A stretch of 64,000 bases of DNA from Paguma larvata (Eukaryota > Chordata > Mammalia > Carnivora > Viverridae): the NCBI GenBank assembly GCA_030068075.1, contig CM057839.1, positions 49,008,960 to 49,072,959 of the forward strand. Direction: 5' to 3'. Made by a program: the position numbers and the translations under genes. The notes under the pieces are model-generated. The model worked only from the letters and a program-made list of their open reading frames with translations, made no database searches and was not told the DNA's origin. Below are positions 11,655 through 23,940 of the stretch, one piece after another (positions within the stretch are counted from its first letter, which is position 1; each line of letters opens with the position of its first letter).

Positions 11655-12892
11655 CTTTTAAAACAGAGAATCATCTAGAAGAGTAAGAGATTAATATTGG
11701 TAATTAATTACCTCTCAATGGAATTATCTTGGGATTATTTCATTACAGTCAACTGAAAAAAAAAAAGCATGGTTTTCAATGGGGCCAAACACAACTAAAC
11801 TATAGCCTTGCCTGGGAGATCTGAATCCATGGGGAACAGCTCAGGGTAGAAAGACATGTGGATTGAGGAACTGTGACCCCAGAGAGTAACTTTTCCTGCT
11901 TCTATAGTTACAGACTCGCTGATCAAGGTGATGTTAATAAAGTTGTAAATAAGATTTATTGTTAGAGTTTATTCAAGAATGACACAGGGATTGATTTTAG
12001 ATAATTTCTTCTTTGAGAAACATTACACTCAAAAGGAACATACATAGATAGATGATAGTTAGACAAACAAATATTTCTCTGAGATAATTGGCAATATTAT
12101 TCTCATTGCTCAGTAAAGAAAAGGGTAGAGTGGGTAAGTGACTAAATGAAAGATTAGGAGGCATCTGTCCTTCCTAATAATGTTTCTCTTCATAATAATG
12201 AAGAATTCCTTCTTATAATAACATCCACTTTCTTCCCTACTCTTCTATCTTCCATGTTCTTCCCTACTATTTCCTTCATCTTTCCTGGTGTTTAACAAAC
12301 ATATTATCATCACCTCTTCTAACTCTCTGTCTCCATCTTTGTCTTCTTCACTGTCATCATCTAATTATAGCACATGATCTAGGAACTCTTTAAAGGCACA
12401 GCTGCTATCAGAAATCACTGAATATTTAATTAAGATATGCATTTAACATAATTAGAAATAAATTTTGTATGGAATGCTTTTTATCGGACTTCAGTTTTTA
12501 GAGCAGTTTAAATTCAGAATTATTTCTAAAATATCATTTTAAAAAGTTTTTTCTAATGGATTTTGCTTAGCATTTAATTATTCATTAGGTTAAGATCAAC
12601 ATCCAAGAAAATATTAGCTAGAAATCTACAGCTGAAAAAATTGTGAAGTTTATAATGTAAACATTTGCCATTGGATATGTAAGACAGAGATGAAGAAGTC
12701 TTCATTTGTGGCATTATTTTCTTCTCAGTGTATTTATATAATAAATCTATACTTAGATAAAACTCTATATTTAGAAAAAGAGTATTTCTCAAATACTTAG
12801 GTAAGTTTCGAAAGTTCTGTTATGCCTGAGAGTTGTATTTTAGAATTAAAAATAATATAATAAATTGCTTACAAAGTTATTTTACCTCAGGT
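11655..12892. other. No gene seen
   Basis: Unassigned AT-rich sequence, with a pyrimidine-rich stretch at about 12220-12360. No element is recognised. Confidence 0.55.
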
Positions 12893-13094
12893 TTTAAGGT
12901 TTTTTTAATTTACTTTGAGAAATATATAGAGTGAGCAGGGAAAGAACAGAGAGACCAAGAGAGAGAATTCCATGCATGCTCTTCACTGCCAGCACTGAAC
13001 CCGGCATGGGGCTTGAACACACGAACCATGAAATCATGACCTGAGCTGAAATCAGGAGTCAGATTCTTAACCAACTGAGCCACCCAAGTGCCCC
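12893..13094 (-). mobile_element. tRNA-derived SINE, older CAN-type copy
   Basis: The reverse complement starts 'GGGGCACTTGGGTGGCTCAG', then 'TTGGTTAAGAATCTGACTCC', and shows the usual GAGAGAG body and T-rich end. It is clearly more diverged than the copies at 61-290 and 11430-11645, and the internal 'GGAGTCAG' variant suits an older carnivoran subfamily. The target duplication is not clear (ACCTCA on both sides is possible). Confidence 0.85.
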
Positions 13095-14554
13095 TGACCT
13101 CAATTTTTAATATACATTTTGAAACTAGGTATTTGTGCCTTATTTAAGTATTCAATGTTATGTTTTAATGCTAATCTTTAAGGATATTTTCTCTCACAAA
13201 AAGCATTTTCTTTATTTTGGATGATGTTCTGCAGAATTTCTCTACCTCTTTTTTGCAAGTGGAAATATTTTTATTAATGACAATTATGTTTATGGCAACA
13301 TAAGTTACAGAAAAAAACTAAATTCAGCATAAGATTAAGATACGTACTATATTGTCTTATTTTCTTTCAGTGACAAGATTGGCAGTGAGCGTATACTCTT
13401 TCTAATAGACATGGAAGCAGGTGCTAATGACACACTGAGTTCTCCATGACAGGATCAAGGTTGTAAAAAAATTTATTCTGCATTAATGCATTTCTATTTC
13501 CATTTTAATTATGCATGGTAGAAACAAATGTTTTATCTAAGGTATCTAATGTTGTGCTTAAAAATATTTTAGCTTGAAGAAGAATATGTACAGGTTCAAA
13601 CTTATACTTTTATACACTATCTCCACTCATGTAATGAGTGTAATGAAGGGTTTCGCCATCAAGGGCACTGACTGACTGATTTCTTTTTGTCTAGCTTTTT
13701 TTCTTTTGATAAATATTTTCCAGGTTTAGTTTTCTGTTCATAGCTTTACTATACATTTCATGTTATTTAAATTTTCTTATTTGAAGAGCATTTGAGAGTA
13801 AGGTTAAAAGTATTGGAATTTTGGTCAGTAGTATTTATTGTATATATACAATAAATTAGAAATACATAGTGGGTACATGTGTTTGCGATAAGAAACTAAA
13901 GAAATAAAGAGCACAATTCCATCTCTTCAAGCAGCACAATTTTTACCATATAGCTGCATCTCACTTTGAAAGAAGGTAAACATCTTAAACATGCAAAACA
14001 AGTTGTAAACATCGTTGCATGTTTAAATACACAAGAGGTCATTATTAAAAGACATTCCATGGCCAATTAAAGGTTAGAATATTTTATTAACCTTATTTAA
14101 GGTAGGGATCCTTTATATACAGTTACTGATGGGGATAGAAGACTACTTTGAGATAGCAGTATAAGGTCAAGTTCATAAAAAATGGTTCCATGAAGGAGCA
14201 ATTGAGATTACTGAAAAAAGAGCTGATTATTCAACAGAGAGCAACAAGAAACGCATTACAGAAAAATTTTACTAATTTGTCTGTTGGAACATATCTCGTA
14301 AGCTCTCATTTTGTTTTTGTTTTCTTTTCTTTTATCGGCACTTGGGTGTTTGAATGACCTAATCTTGGAAGTCAGAAAATCTTGGCCCTACAAGGGTTTT
14401 ATTTGGCAAGAACAGTGTTTTTAAATTTTCAGTAACTTTATATGGGGCAGACAGTCCCCAATTTACTTAGTTCCTAACTTCTATGCTCTCGTACATCCAT
14501 ACTAAGGGTATTTAGATTTACTACTCTTGATTATAACCATTATATTCGTTGAGA
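13095..14554. other. No gene seen; contains a perfect 24-bp palindrome
   Basis: Unassigned AT-rich sequence. A self-complementary 24-mer is centred in 13833-13856 (ATTTATTGTATA and its mirror complement). It is probably only an AT-rich chance palindrome. Confidence 0.55.
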
Positions 14555-14735
14555 GCCTACTATGTGCAATAATGCTACAGTAGAGGGACATAAAAAACTT
14601 AATGTGTATACATCTTTCACTATGTGCTAAATCTTATTCTAGATATGTTAACTAATTTAAACTTCATACCAATCCTCTAAGACACATATTATTAATGTCA
14701 TGTTACGGATGAGAAAACCAACGCATGAATCACTT
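14555..14735 (-). mobile_element. MIR SINE fragment
   Basis: The + strand carries 'GAGAGCCTACTATGTGC', 'TTAACTAATTTAAACTTCAT', 'CAATCCTCTAAG' and 'GGATGAGAAAACCAACGC', the antisense order of MIR. It is diverged and borders are approximate. Confidence 0.6.
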
Positions 14736-14814
14736 AATAAATTAGCTTCAGTCCAATAGATCAAAATGAATTCAAACTCAGGCAAATGATCCCCTAGTGT
14801 TTGTTTACTATAGA

Positions 14815-15055
14815 AGGTATCTTTGGAATCAGCCCACATTCAAATGTGGATCTCAAAAATTTACCAGTTGTGAGACCTCGGATAATCTAATTCACTTCTC
14901 TGAAAATTGATTTCTTTGTCTGTAAAATGAGAATAATAATACTACACACCTCATAGAGTTACTGTGAGGATTGATCTTGATAGTCTGTGTAAAGTACCTT
15001 AGCAGAGTGTCTGATACACAGAGACCAAGTATTTAACAGAAGTATTTAACTCCTA
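14815..15055 (+). mobile_element. MIR SINE, sense orientation
   Basis: Sense MIR blocks appear in order: 'CCAGTTGTGAGACCTCGG', 'TTTGTCTGTAAAATGAGAAT', 'CTCATAGAGTTACTGTGAGG' and 'GTGTAAAGTACCTTAGCAGA'. It lies head-to-head with the antisense copy just upstream. Confidence 0.75.
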
Positions 15056-15394
15056 TAATCACTATTAGTATATTATTATAGGCTAAGGGATGTCCTGATC
15101 AGCCCTCTACCCACTGATGCTAAGACAGATAGCTGTATGTCCCCCAAAAGAACTTGGTGGAAACAGTGATCAAAACCTGCAATATCCTCTATTTTAAAAA
15201 TCCTTAAGCTGAAGTCACACAACATAAAATCACTCTGAGTAACATCAAATTAAAGAAAACAACAACAATAACAACAACAACCCAATTCCATTGAATTTTG
15301 AGTTGTAAAGGGGATTCCATGACAAGTGAAACTAGTTATTGATTCATCTCCTTGCCTCAGGTCTCCTCTCCACCCTGAACAGAGTTATTATTCT
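15056..15394. other. No gene seen; short (AAC)n tract
   Basis: Unassigned, with an imperfect AACAACAATAACAACAACAA tract at about 15258-15281. Confidence 0.6.
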
Positions 15395-15399
15395 AAACA

Positions 15400-15615
15400 A
15401 AAAGTTAAAAATAGAATTATCATATGATCCAGTAATTCCACTACTGAGTATTTACTCACAGAAAATGAAAATACTAATTTTGAAAAGATGTATCCACCCT
15501 TATGTTTATTGCACCTTCGTTTACAACAGCCAAGATATAGAAGCAACACAAATGTCCATCGATAGATGAATGAAGATTGGTATATATATATATACATATA
15601 TACATACATATATAT

Positions 15616-15658
<43 letters not shown>

Positions 15659-15777
15659 ATGGAATATTACTCAGCCATAAAAAGAATGAAATCTTACCAT
15701 TTGCAACACCATGGATGGACCTGGAAGGTATGATGCTAAGTGAAATAAGTCGGTCAGAGAAAGAGAAAAACATATGA
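15400..15777 (+). pseudogene. L1 ORF2 C-terminal remnant
   Basis: This is the end of the L1 reverse transcriptase protein, beyond the catalytic domains. The conserved C-terminal pattern (a Tyr-Asn-Gly-Ile-Leu-Leu-Ser-His-Lys-Lys stretch, then Trp-Met-Asp-Leu-Glu and Leu-Ser-Glu-Ile-Ser) is readable at about 15655-15770. It has no start, no endonuclease, no reverse transcriptase domain and an expanded dinucleotide tract in the middle, so it cannot make a working protein. Confidence 0.85.
15581..15653. repeat. TATA/TACA-rich microsatellite inside L1
   Basis: An alternating TATATATA and TACATACA tract lies at the position where L1 copies normally have only a short TATATA stretch before ATGGAATATTA. 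It appears to have grown in situ. Confidence 0.9.
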
Positions 15778-16129
15778 TTTCATTTACATGTATAATTTAA
15801 GAAAAAAAACAGATGAACAAAGAAAAAAAGTAATACACAAAAAAACAGACTCTTAAATGCAGAGAAGAAACTGGTGGCTCCCAGAAGAAGGATGCAGGGT
15901 GGTGGGGGGGGCGAGTTGGGGGACATATAAAGGGATTAAAAATACACTTATCTTGAGAACTGAGAAATGTATAGAATTGTTGAATCATATTGTACACCTG
16001 AAACTAATATATCATTGTATGTTAATTATACTTGAGTAAAAAACAAAAATAATAATCTTTATGAGAGACAATCTCATCATCCTTGTTGGCTCTTATTTCT
16101 TACATGGTTTGGAGATAAATGCAATGCTT

Positions 16130-16470
16130 TGTGATAGAGATGGTGAGAAAACAGAGTGTAGCAATAGCAATCAAGAAGAAAAGGAGGAGAAGTTAGAGAC
16201 TTATCATAAATAGGCCTTTGTTCCAACCATTGTGGAGGATAAGGGGGGTATAATATAACAAAGTGAAGAAAAATTGATTGCCCTAGCTTAGACAAACAAA
16301 GAGATGGCGGTGCCAATATCGGAGACAGAAGGACAAGAGAAAGAGAGATGGAAAGTTAAGAATTTTCTTTTGAATATGTTGAGTGTCTAAGTTCAAAATA
16401 AAGTGTCAAGGCTGAAGACTAAGATTGAGAGTAGATAACTATATGTAGATATCAGAATCAATCGAGTAGA
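16130..16470 (-). mobile_element. L2 LINE fragment, antisense, degraded
   Basis: The + strand matches antisense L2: 'GAGATGGCGGTGCCAATAT' followed by a purine-rich block, then 'TTTTCTTTTGAATATGTTGA' and 'GTGTCTAAG'. It is diverged and borders are approximate. Confidence 0.55.
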
Positions 16471-18591
16471 TAAAACTTCTTGGGAGGGAGTCCATCAGTT
16501 CTCATGCCAGAACCCTGTCTTTTATACATTTTATGTTTACTAGTTAAATGGAGTAATTACTCTAGTCCCATCTTTTGGAGCCCATCCTACTTGACTCACA
16601 TAGAAAGGAAAAAAAAAAAAAAAAAAAAAGAGAGAGAGAGAAGATCCCAACCATTGCACACCATCAATAACCATAACATCAGAGCAACATTTATGGTAAT
16701 TATCCTTTGCCAACTTCCATATACCATTTTGTCCTGCCCTTTTATAATTTCTCTTTTCATTAAGGATAAAAGATCAACAAGTTCCTCCTAGGTTGGCTTT
16801 ATCTATATATCAATTATAATTTATAGCAAGTGATGAGACACAGATGCAATACACACTTCCCTGGCTTGAGAATCCCTCAGGATTACTCTATACTCTAAAT
16901 CTTGGGAAAGGAGAGCATATTATTGTTGCACTGATATTGCATTTATCCACAGTTTGACCTATGCCACAGCTTCATCTCATTCCCATAGATGCACTACTCT
17001 GACTTTTTTCCTCCTGGCATATAATCAATACTAAGGGCATTATTCATGTTTTCCACACCTATGTGAAGTCAAAAGTTCCTAAGTTCGCCACAAATCTGGG
17101 GGGCCCTCCTGCTAACCAGACCTGAACCCTTGTGTTAAAACTGCCTTCTGCTAAAATATTTAATGTAAAGTTGATTTCTCAGTGATGCCCTGGCCCTAAA
17201 GAATCAAAATAAGTTTTCTAAGAAGTGTGTTTTAAGTGAATTGCTCATGTAAGTGAAATTTCTTCTTTTCTGCTCTATAGGCAAATTTGTTATTTCTTTC
17301 ATCAATTTTGGAAATAAGAGATAAGTGAATAGGCTGTACAAAACCATCCACTTTGTGAAGTTATCCTAATAAAAATTAAGAGCTTCAGTTTACAAATTCT
17401 ATTATTTGACTGGCTCTGAATTATAAATGCCAATTCATATCCTACAAATGCAAACTCACTGAGGGAATATCAATGGAAAACAATTACTAGGTGGATTTTT
17501 ATGTTCTGGTTCCACAAAATAAAATACATTTAGTGTTTTCAAATCAATGCTGGAGGAAATGTCAAGACAGGGGTACGCATTTACTCATTTTACAGAGATG
17601 TCCAAAGCTATTAACTTTCTACACTTTAATTAGAAAAGCAATACAAACCTATTCCATTGCTCAACTGTAGGAAATTCAAGGTATTTGGTATTGGGGAAGA
17701 GTCCTGAAATTATGAAATCTTATAGATTCAAATGTATTTTTAGTATAATGGCAACAGTTACTAAACATACATTACTATTTTTATGGCTATAGGCTTGATT
17801 CTTTAAGAACAAACCCTAAGCTTACAAAGATAATGGATATTGAAAAAGGAAGATAATTACAGGAAATGTAGAATGCCTAGGCAGTTTTAAAAATGATATA
17901 ATTTAAATTTTCTTACACAGTGTATGGAACCACTAGGTTTTAGGGTGGAAATTGCCATGCCTGCTAGAGTATTTCTCGAAAATCATTATTAACAGATTAT
18001 GAATTTTCCTGTTTGTTTGAATAACATTTTGTTGTCTTTCATATGCAATTATTTAAGAATGAAACATTGTTCTGCTGTTCAGTCACAATGAGAGAATGAA
18101 ATGCTATATGCCTTAAGCTTGAAACACTTTCAGTTACTGTCAATGCTCATATTATGAATTAAGGAAAAGGGAATGAGATTATTTTATGCCTCATGGTAAT
18201 CCTCATTCCTTTATTAACATTTTTATTCCCATACTGAGCCTTATAGATAAGCAACAGAGATAAATGGAGAGCTAAAGGAGATACGGGAAGACGAAAACTA
18301 GGCAGACAAAATAGTGTCCTTTGGCTCCTTTGGAAGGTCTTAGGAAGAATTCCAGTGCCACAGAAGAATAGAAGGACCACTGCTCATTCCCACCAATTTC
18401 AAAAGTGGTTGTCTGGAAGTTTATTAAAATTCCTTGTTTAACTGAGTTTTGAAAAACATATTACTGATTGCTCTATTGCTTTTTTAAGGAAAAGTTTGAT
18501 TTGTGACTTGGGACCATGAGATAAAGCCAAGAGATTTCCAACTACACGTCCATGAAGAGTGTCACCTTGAAGATAAATAAAAATACTCTGT
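16471..18591. other. No gene seen; A-rich run at 16609-16631
   Basis: Unassigned sequence. The A run at 16609-16631, followed by a short GA repeat, could be the tail of an unrecognised retroposon, but no body or target duplication is evident. Confidence 0.55.
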
Positions 18592-18700
18592 TCAATTCAT
18601 TCAAGTTCAGTAGCTACTGAATTCTAGATGTAGGCCATATATTGTGTTAGGATGGAGGTAAATATGACAGAGTCCCTGCCTTTTAAAAACTTATGCCAGG
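18592..18700 (-). mobile_element. L2 3' end fragment, antisense
   Basis: The + strand shows a 'TTCATTCAAGTTCAGTAGCT' block, then 'GATGGAGGTAAATATGACAG' and 'AGTCCCTGCCTTTTAAAAAC', the antisense 3' terminal region of L2. Confidence 0.6.
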
Positions 18701-18811
18701 AATCATGGTGGAATTGTAGGTTCTAACACAAGTTATGCAACTAACGGGGCCCAAGGCTGAATTTCTAAGCCTACATTGCTTGCTTACTTTTTTGGTTTTA
18801 GTACTTCAAGT

Positions 18812-18960
18812 TTAATGGGAAGAGCATGGACTATGGGGTTAGATGGTCCTGGTCATTTTACCACCCCTCTCTTAGCATCCGTTTTCTCATCTGTGAAACA
18901 AAATTTTTATCTGTGGCAATATCCACAGACTGTGCCAGGAAGTTTCACCTTTCTTCTAAT
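18812..18960 (+). mobile_element. MIR-like fragment, weak
   Basis: 'GGAAGAGCATGGACTATGGG' and 'GCATCCGTTTTCTCATCTGT' fit the sense MIR head and middle. The rest is diverged. Confidence 0.45.
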
Positions 18961-19434
18961 TACAAGAGTCAAAACAGTTACTTCAAAAAAGTAAATGGTA
19001 CAAAATATAAACATTATCGGGTGAAGTTCTCCTTCACTTTTGTCATCCAATATAATCCTACTCCCTAGAGTTAACTATGACAACCAGATTCGGGTGCACT
19101 GGCCTTTATTTAAAAAATTAGTCTCTGGAAAGATAAAAGCTGAAGAATATATCAACCTTGAAGAACTTTTCGTTTATTAGAATTAAATAGAATTCTTCAA
19201 AGTAGAAAAAATACTTTATCTATAATACATCCTATAAGAATCTAATAAAGCATCGCTGTTTACAAATATGTGCTTATTCTTTAAAATTGGATTTTCCTTG
19301 TATAACTTAAATAAATGCTCTCTAAAACAAGTTTGCACCAGCGCCTGAGATTGGATGGGGATATATACATATTTTTTAATGTATTTATTAATGGCTTGTT
19401 ATTATTATTAATGTATTATTAATGTATTTATTCC
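18961..19434. other. No gene seen
   Basis: Unassigned AT-rich sequence, including a short ATTATTAATGTATT-type imperfect repeat near 19395-19430. Confidence 0.55.
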
Positions 19435-19660
19435 TGGCTCAGGAAACAAGTAAACAAGATTAAGATTCGAACTTCTCCAATTATAAAATGTACAAATTTT
19501 GGAAAGTCCCCAGGCTCTCTGTTTCTCAGTTTCCTCATTATACAATGACTTAATAATAACACCTGTTTCATAAGGTTGTTGTGAATGTTATAGGATTTCA
19601 TACACCTAAAGCAATGACCTAAGGGAAACACTCAGTAAATGTTAGCAATTATTTTCTTTA
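19435..19660 (+). mobile_element. MIR SINE, sense
   Basis: Sense MIR blocks are present in order: 'AGATTCGAACTTCTCC', 'CTGTTTCTCAGTTTCCTCAT', 'TTCATAAGGTTGTTGTGAAT' and 'ACACTCAGTAAATGTTAGC'. Confidence 0.75.
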
Positions 19661-20678
19661 ATAAAGTAGAATTGATAAAAATAACTGAGGTTACATAAAA
19701 AATGAGTTATTAACAAAGTTCCTTTTCTGCTTTCAGATACCATAAAAAACTTTCAATTTAAAAATATTAATACAATAAAACATGTTTAAAATATGTATAC
19801 AAACCAACACTTAAGTATATTATCTAACATTCTAGAAAATTCACATAAATTTAGTAACAAGGCAGCAAATGGAATATTTTCCCTCTGGGCTCTTATTATA
19901 GCTTTTTGATACATCTGTTTTAGTTATTTAAATACAGTTTTAACTAAAGGTATTTCTAATGCAAGGGTAATGTGTCTATTTAAGTCATTAAAGTATCCTG
20001 GGTTCCTTATATCCTTCTGATGTGAAAAATTTGCTATTTGATTTTTTTTCTTACTGGTATAGTTTTATCAGAATGCCGTTTTTCTCATACACCAAATCAA
20101 GCAGCTGTCATACTTACTAACTCATGCAACCGATTATAAACTAAGCCAACAATATAATGACAGGAAATCAATCTAAAATTGTAGACAATATGGACATAAT
20201 AATTTTGTGTCCTTGAGCAGTGGGAGTCATTTTTTTAAGATAAGGGATTATTTAGTACTTAAAACTGAACGATTGTAACTGTATTTAAAGATAAAAAATA
20301 TTGTCCTATGTTCTCAACCTACAATCACCTTTTACATCTTATAAATCTTTGTACACTTAAATATAAAACAATTTTTGATGACTCAAGTAAAAAAGTTTAA
20401 ACTCTAGTTATTTAAATCTGGCAGTTCTGAACTTTAATAGCCGACAATAATTAAAATATAAAGATTAACACAATTTATAGTGTTACACTTCCGCAGTATT
20501 GTTTTACATACATAAAAACAGTAAATCTAGGCAGCTGTGGTTCAAACTCTAGACTTGCTGCTTTTAGCCTAAGTGAACTTCTAGCAGATTTCCTGCTCAC
20601 TCTTTTTTTTTTTTTTAATGGTGATGATAATAGTACTATTTGAGGGAGAGTCATATAAACGTGTCTAAAAGAGCACAT
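19661..20678. other. No gene seen
   Basis: Unassigned AT-rich sequence with a 14-base T run near 20605. Confidence 0.55.
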
Positions 20679-20694
20679 TAAACATGTTATTTAT

Positions 20695-20912
20695 TTATTT
20701 TTTAATGTTTATTTATTTTTTGAGAGACGGTGAGAGCACGTGCAAGCATGAGGTGGGGAGGAGCAGAGAGAGAGGGGACACAGAATCTGAAGCAGGATCC
20801 AGGCTCTGAGCCATCAGCATAGAGCCTGACGTGGGGCTCGAACCCACAAACTGCAAGATTATGACCTGAACCAAAGTTGAACGCTTAACTGACTGAGCCA
20901 CCCAGGCGCCCC
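20695..20912 (-). mobile_element. tRNA-derived SINE, felid SINEC type, full length
   Basis: The reverse complement starts 'GGGGCGCCTGGGTGGCTCAG', with full body and T/A-rich tail. A target duplication of TAAACATG(T)TATTTAT type (15 of 16 bases equal) lies at 20679-20694 and 20913-20928. Confidence 0.93.
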
Positions 20913-20928
20913 TAAACATGTCATTTAT

Positions 20929-23159
20929 ATTTGCTACAGTTATTATATATACATGTGTAGAGTTCTTTGAAGACAATATTATTGCTAGTTCCTGTTGTGA
21001 TCAATGATTTTGACTTAAATTGCTGATAATTTTGTACCTCAGTTTACTGCATACTGAACTGATGTGCCCCAGCTAATGGTCAAGATTCATCAATGTCCAT
21101 ATAATTAATTACACTCTCCACCTTTGGGTCATTAGGACTCATGATTATGTATTTTGAAAATCATATTCTGAAATATTTTCTGCCGAAAGGCTCTGACTTT
21201 GCTGCTGAAGTTCAACCTGTACCTTTGCTAACAACCCTTGTTACACAGGACCTGAGTTCAGAAAGAACAGCCCTTGGCAACTGATCATTGTGTGGGAAAA
21301 TTCCAGCATAAATACTCTGGTATAGGAAGCTTTTATTAGTATGGAAATATAGACATAAAACATTGAAATGCACAGGAATCAGGACATTTTCAGAAAAGTG
21401 GAGGTAATCCATACTGGATTAAAATCACTGAGATAAAGATCAGAAGTCCTACTAGAGGTACTTGGCTATTAATCACTTTAAATTATCTGAGCTCAATTCT
21501 TTTTCACGTAACATACCCACCTCATGGTTGGTGAATTTATAAAAGTTACCCACAGGAAATGTTCTAGAGCTCAAGAATGAGGTTGCAGCAACATTCTTGC
21601 CTTTGCCTATCCGTATAATAATAAGGGCAATGTGTCACTCTTTAATGAGTCACTATTTCACTTAAGAGTTAAAAACTAAATCTTTTCAATGATTCTTATT
21701 GTTTTTGCCTGAAGTCCAGATTTCTCTGTCCCCTCCTATTCCCACTCAAGTACAGTGGATTTCTGTCTGTTCATCCAATTTAAAGGGAAACAAACATTTC
21801 TTTTTATGACAATGCACATGATTTATTATGCTTCCCCAATTATATTTATTTACTTGATTTTTTGGTCTTTGACAGAGTATTAGCTCCCTTGGGTTAAGGA
21901 TAATATGAGTTTTATTCAATCTTTAATCCTTAGCTTCAAGAATAATGTTTAGTATACTGTGAGTGCATAATTTAAAAAATTTTAAAACAAATGAAATAAT
22001 CTACCAACATAGTTTTGACTACCAACTTCAAGTTGGTATATCCCAAACCTTATTAGCCTAGGCCTCCTTCCAAGCTTCCTATTAGTTTTTCTGAATTTCC
22101 GCTAAACTCTTCACCTAAAAATTCAACAAGAACCTCAAAGTTAGTATTTCCAAATAAATGTATAGTTATTTCCCCTTCCCTTCTCTTCCTCTTAAATTAA
22201 TCTCAGGTGCTGGCACATCTATCCAACCTGTCAATCAAGAAAGAAAACTAGTAGTGACTTTTTTTTTTTTTTTTTACCTTTTTTGGTCACTACTCGTAGT
22301 GGGGGGAAAATCACAAAAATCTGTCTTGTAATTTTGACCGTATCACTCCACTAAGTAAGATTTTTTATTGATTCTTCAGGAAAAATAAGATAAGATAAAA
22401 GATGTTGACAAATCTTCCCTGAGGAAAGAAGACTCAGAGAACATGGGGCAACTATATCCCACTTCGTAGTCCCTCTTGATGGAGGCAAGCCAAAGAGGTC
22501 TAGTGAGATATATTTGGCAGCTTTAATAAGGAAAGAACAAACAAACAAACAACACCTGCAGTACCCGTTGAAATTTGAGATGTTAGCCAAGGGCCAGAAA
22601 ACACATTAGGGAAACAATATTTTAGAGCATTTACTTTGTGCCAAGTATTTTAAATCTATTACTTCTTTTTCATCACAAATAAAGCCCTCATTGATATTCC
22701 CCATGAGTGAAGAGATGTTGTCCAATATAGTATACCAAGACTCTAGTACAGTGATGTGACTTACAAGGTTCCCCACAATATCTGTTGAAAGAATAAATAA
22801 ATTCATATTGGAGAAATGGAAGAGAAATGGAAGTTTAGAAGAGTTAAGTAATATACCAGTGTTTCTGCAGCATACAGTGTTACAAAATACAAGCCAGTTT
22901 CTCTTGTTTCTAAGTACTGCTTACAATTACTATAATATATTATGTCCTTTAGAGTTAAATACTTTCTTTGTCCAAAAGGTCCCAGGATTCCTGAGATTTC
23001 TATGAAGAATTGTTATAAATAGTAGTAAATCAATTCAGTGATTAACTCAGGACTAAAGAAGTCAAAGTTGATTAATATTTCTAAACCACAGATATAGGAG
23101 GATGGAGAGAGAATCCACTGTTGGAAAAGACCAAATTTATAACCAGATTTTTTTCTTCT
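20929..23159. other. No gene seen; weak L2 3' end near 21865-21975
   Basis: Unassigned apart from a weak match to the sense 3' end of L2 around 21865-21975, an 'AGCTCCCTTGGGTTAAGGAT' block followed by 'TTTAGTATACTGTGAGTGCA'. A T run lies at 22259-22276. The frames at 22351-23005 show no known domain. Confidence 0.5.
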
Positions 23160-23520
23160 TTTTTTAAGGGAATGCATTCCATTGCAGATTTGCAGAATGT
23201 AAAGCTTACAATGGGACGTGGAAGTGAAAATGTTGATAGCAGTGGAAAGTGGGTCTCGGTTTTCTAAAGTGATTAGAGCTAAAGAAAAACGTTTGAGCAT
23301 CACCAACATAGAGTTGTTGGTTAAAGCTACAGAAAGAGACTGATGGTCCTCGACAGGGAGTACAGAGGGATAAAGGAGTTGAGAACAACACTTTAAGAAG
23401 TAGCTGCATGCAGAGGATGGGGAAAGGAAATAATATTGGCAGAGACCACAAAGGAAGAGTAGTTGGATATATAGTTGTCTCTCAGTCAAAGAGTGGAAAC
23501 CACAAAAGGTCAGTAATTCA
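23160..23520 (-). mobile_element. L2 LINE fragment, antisense
   Basis: The + strand follows antisense L2, with 'GGGACGTGGAAGTGAAAATG', 'TTTGAGCATCACCAACATAG' and 'GAGTTGAGAACAACACTTTA' in the expected order. The 158-codon antisense frame across this stretch is therefore most likely a chance frame over L2 and its flank; it does not resemble a known protein. Confidence 0.55.
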
Positions 23521-23940
23521 GGTCAGGAGAGTTTTCAAAGCCGTAGATGTGACTCATTCATCCAATTAAAGTAAGAGAGTGAGATGGAAATAAAGAGATG
23601 TTCTTAGTTGTAATACAGAATCTGGGCCGGCAGTACTCTCGGGAGTATGCTATGCTAGTGCCAAGAAAAAGTCCCTGCATTCTCAGTTCCTCCGGCAGCC
23701 GTTTGGGTGTTACAAGTCAAACCCTAAGCAAAATCTGTGTCTTTTCTCCCTGTGGTATTCGCAGATCTGAGCGAAGAGGTCGTGTAACTGGCGAGTAGTA
23801 GGGATGATAAATTAATACACACATGCAGACTGAAGCAGTTGTGTCCTGTCTGCCAGTCACACCCTGTCTGGCCAGCAGTTGCTGGAAATAGCTGAAGAAC
23901 CAAAGAAGATGGGAAAATTAGCACTTTCATATTTGACAAC
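23521..23940. other. No gene seen
   Basis: Unassigned sequence of slightly higher GC content with a few CpGs. No exon or known repeat is recognised. Confidence 0.5.

Larger units (their letters stand above)
15395..16053 (+). mobile_element. Carnivoran L1 3' end, 5'-truncated
   Basis: The segment follows the L1 ORF2 C-terminal region: a 'GATCCAGTAATTCCACTACT' block, 'ACAACAGCCAAGATATAGAA' and 'ATGGAATATTACTCAGCCAT'. The carnivoran 3' UTR follows, ending 'CACCTGAAACTAATATATC', 'TGTATGTTAATTATACTTG' and a short A-rich tail. It is truncated well inside ORF2. A TATA-rich microsatellite has expanded inside the coding remnant at about 15581-15653, and a G-rich tract lies in the 3' UTR (15897-15922). 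Confidence 0.9.

Noticed and set aside
22259..22276. T run as the tail of an antisense retroposon
   Set aside because: No recognisable SINE or L1 body follows and no target duplication was found.
23013..23489. 158-codon antisense frame, the longest in the window
   Set aside because: It overlies an antisense L2 relic and its flank, shows no recognisable domain and has no gene context.
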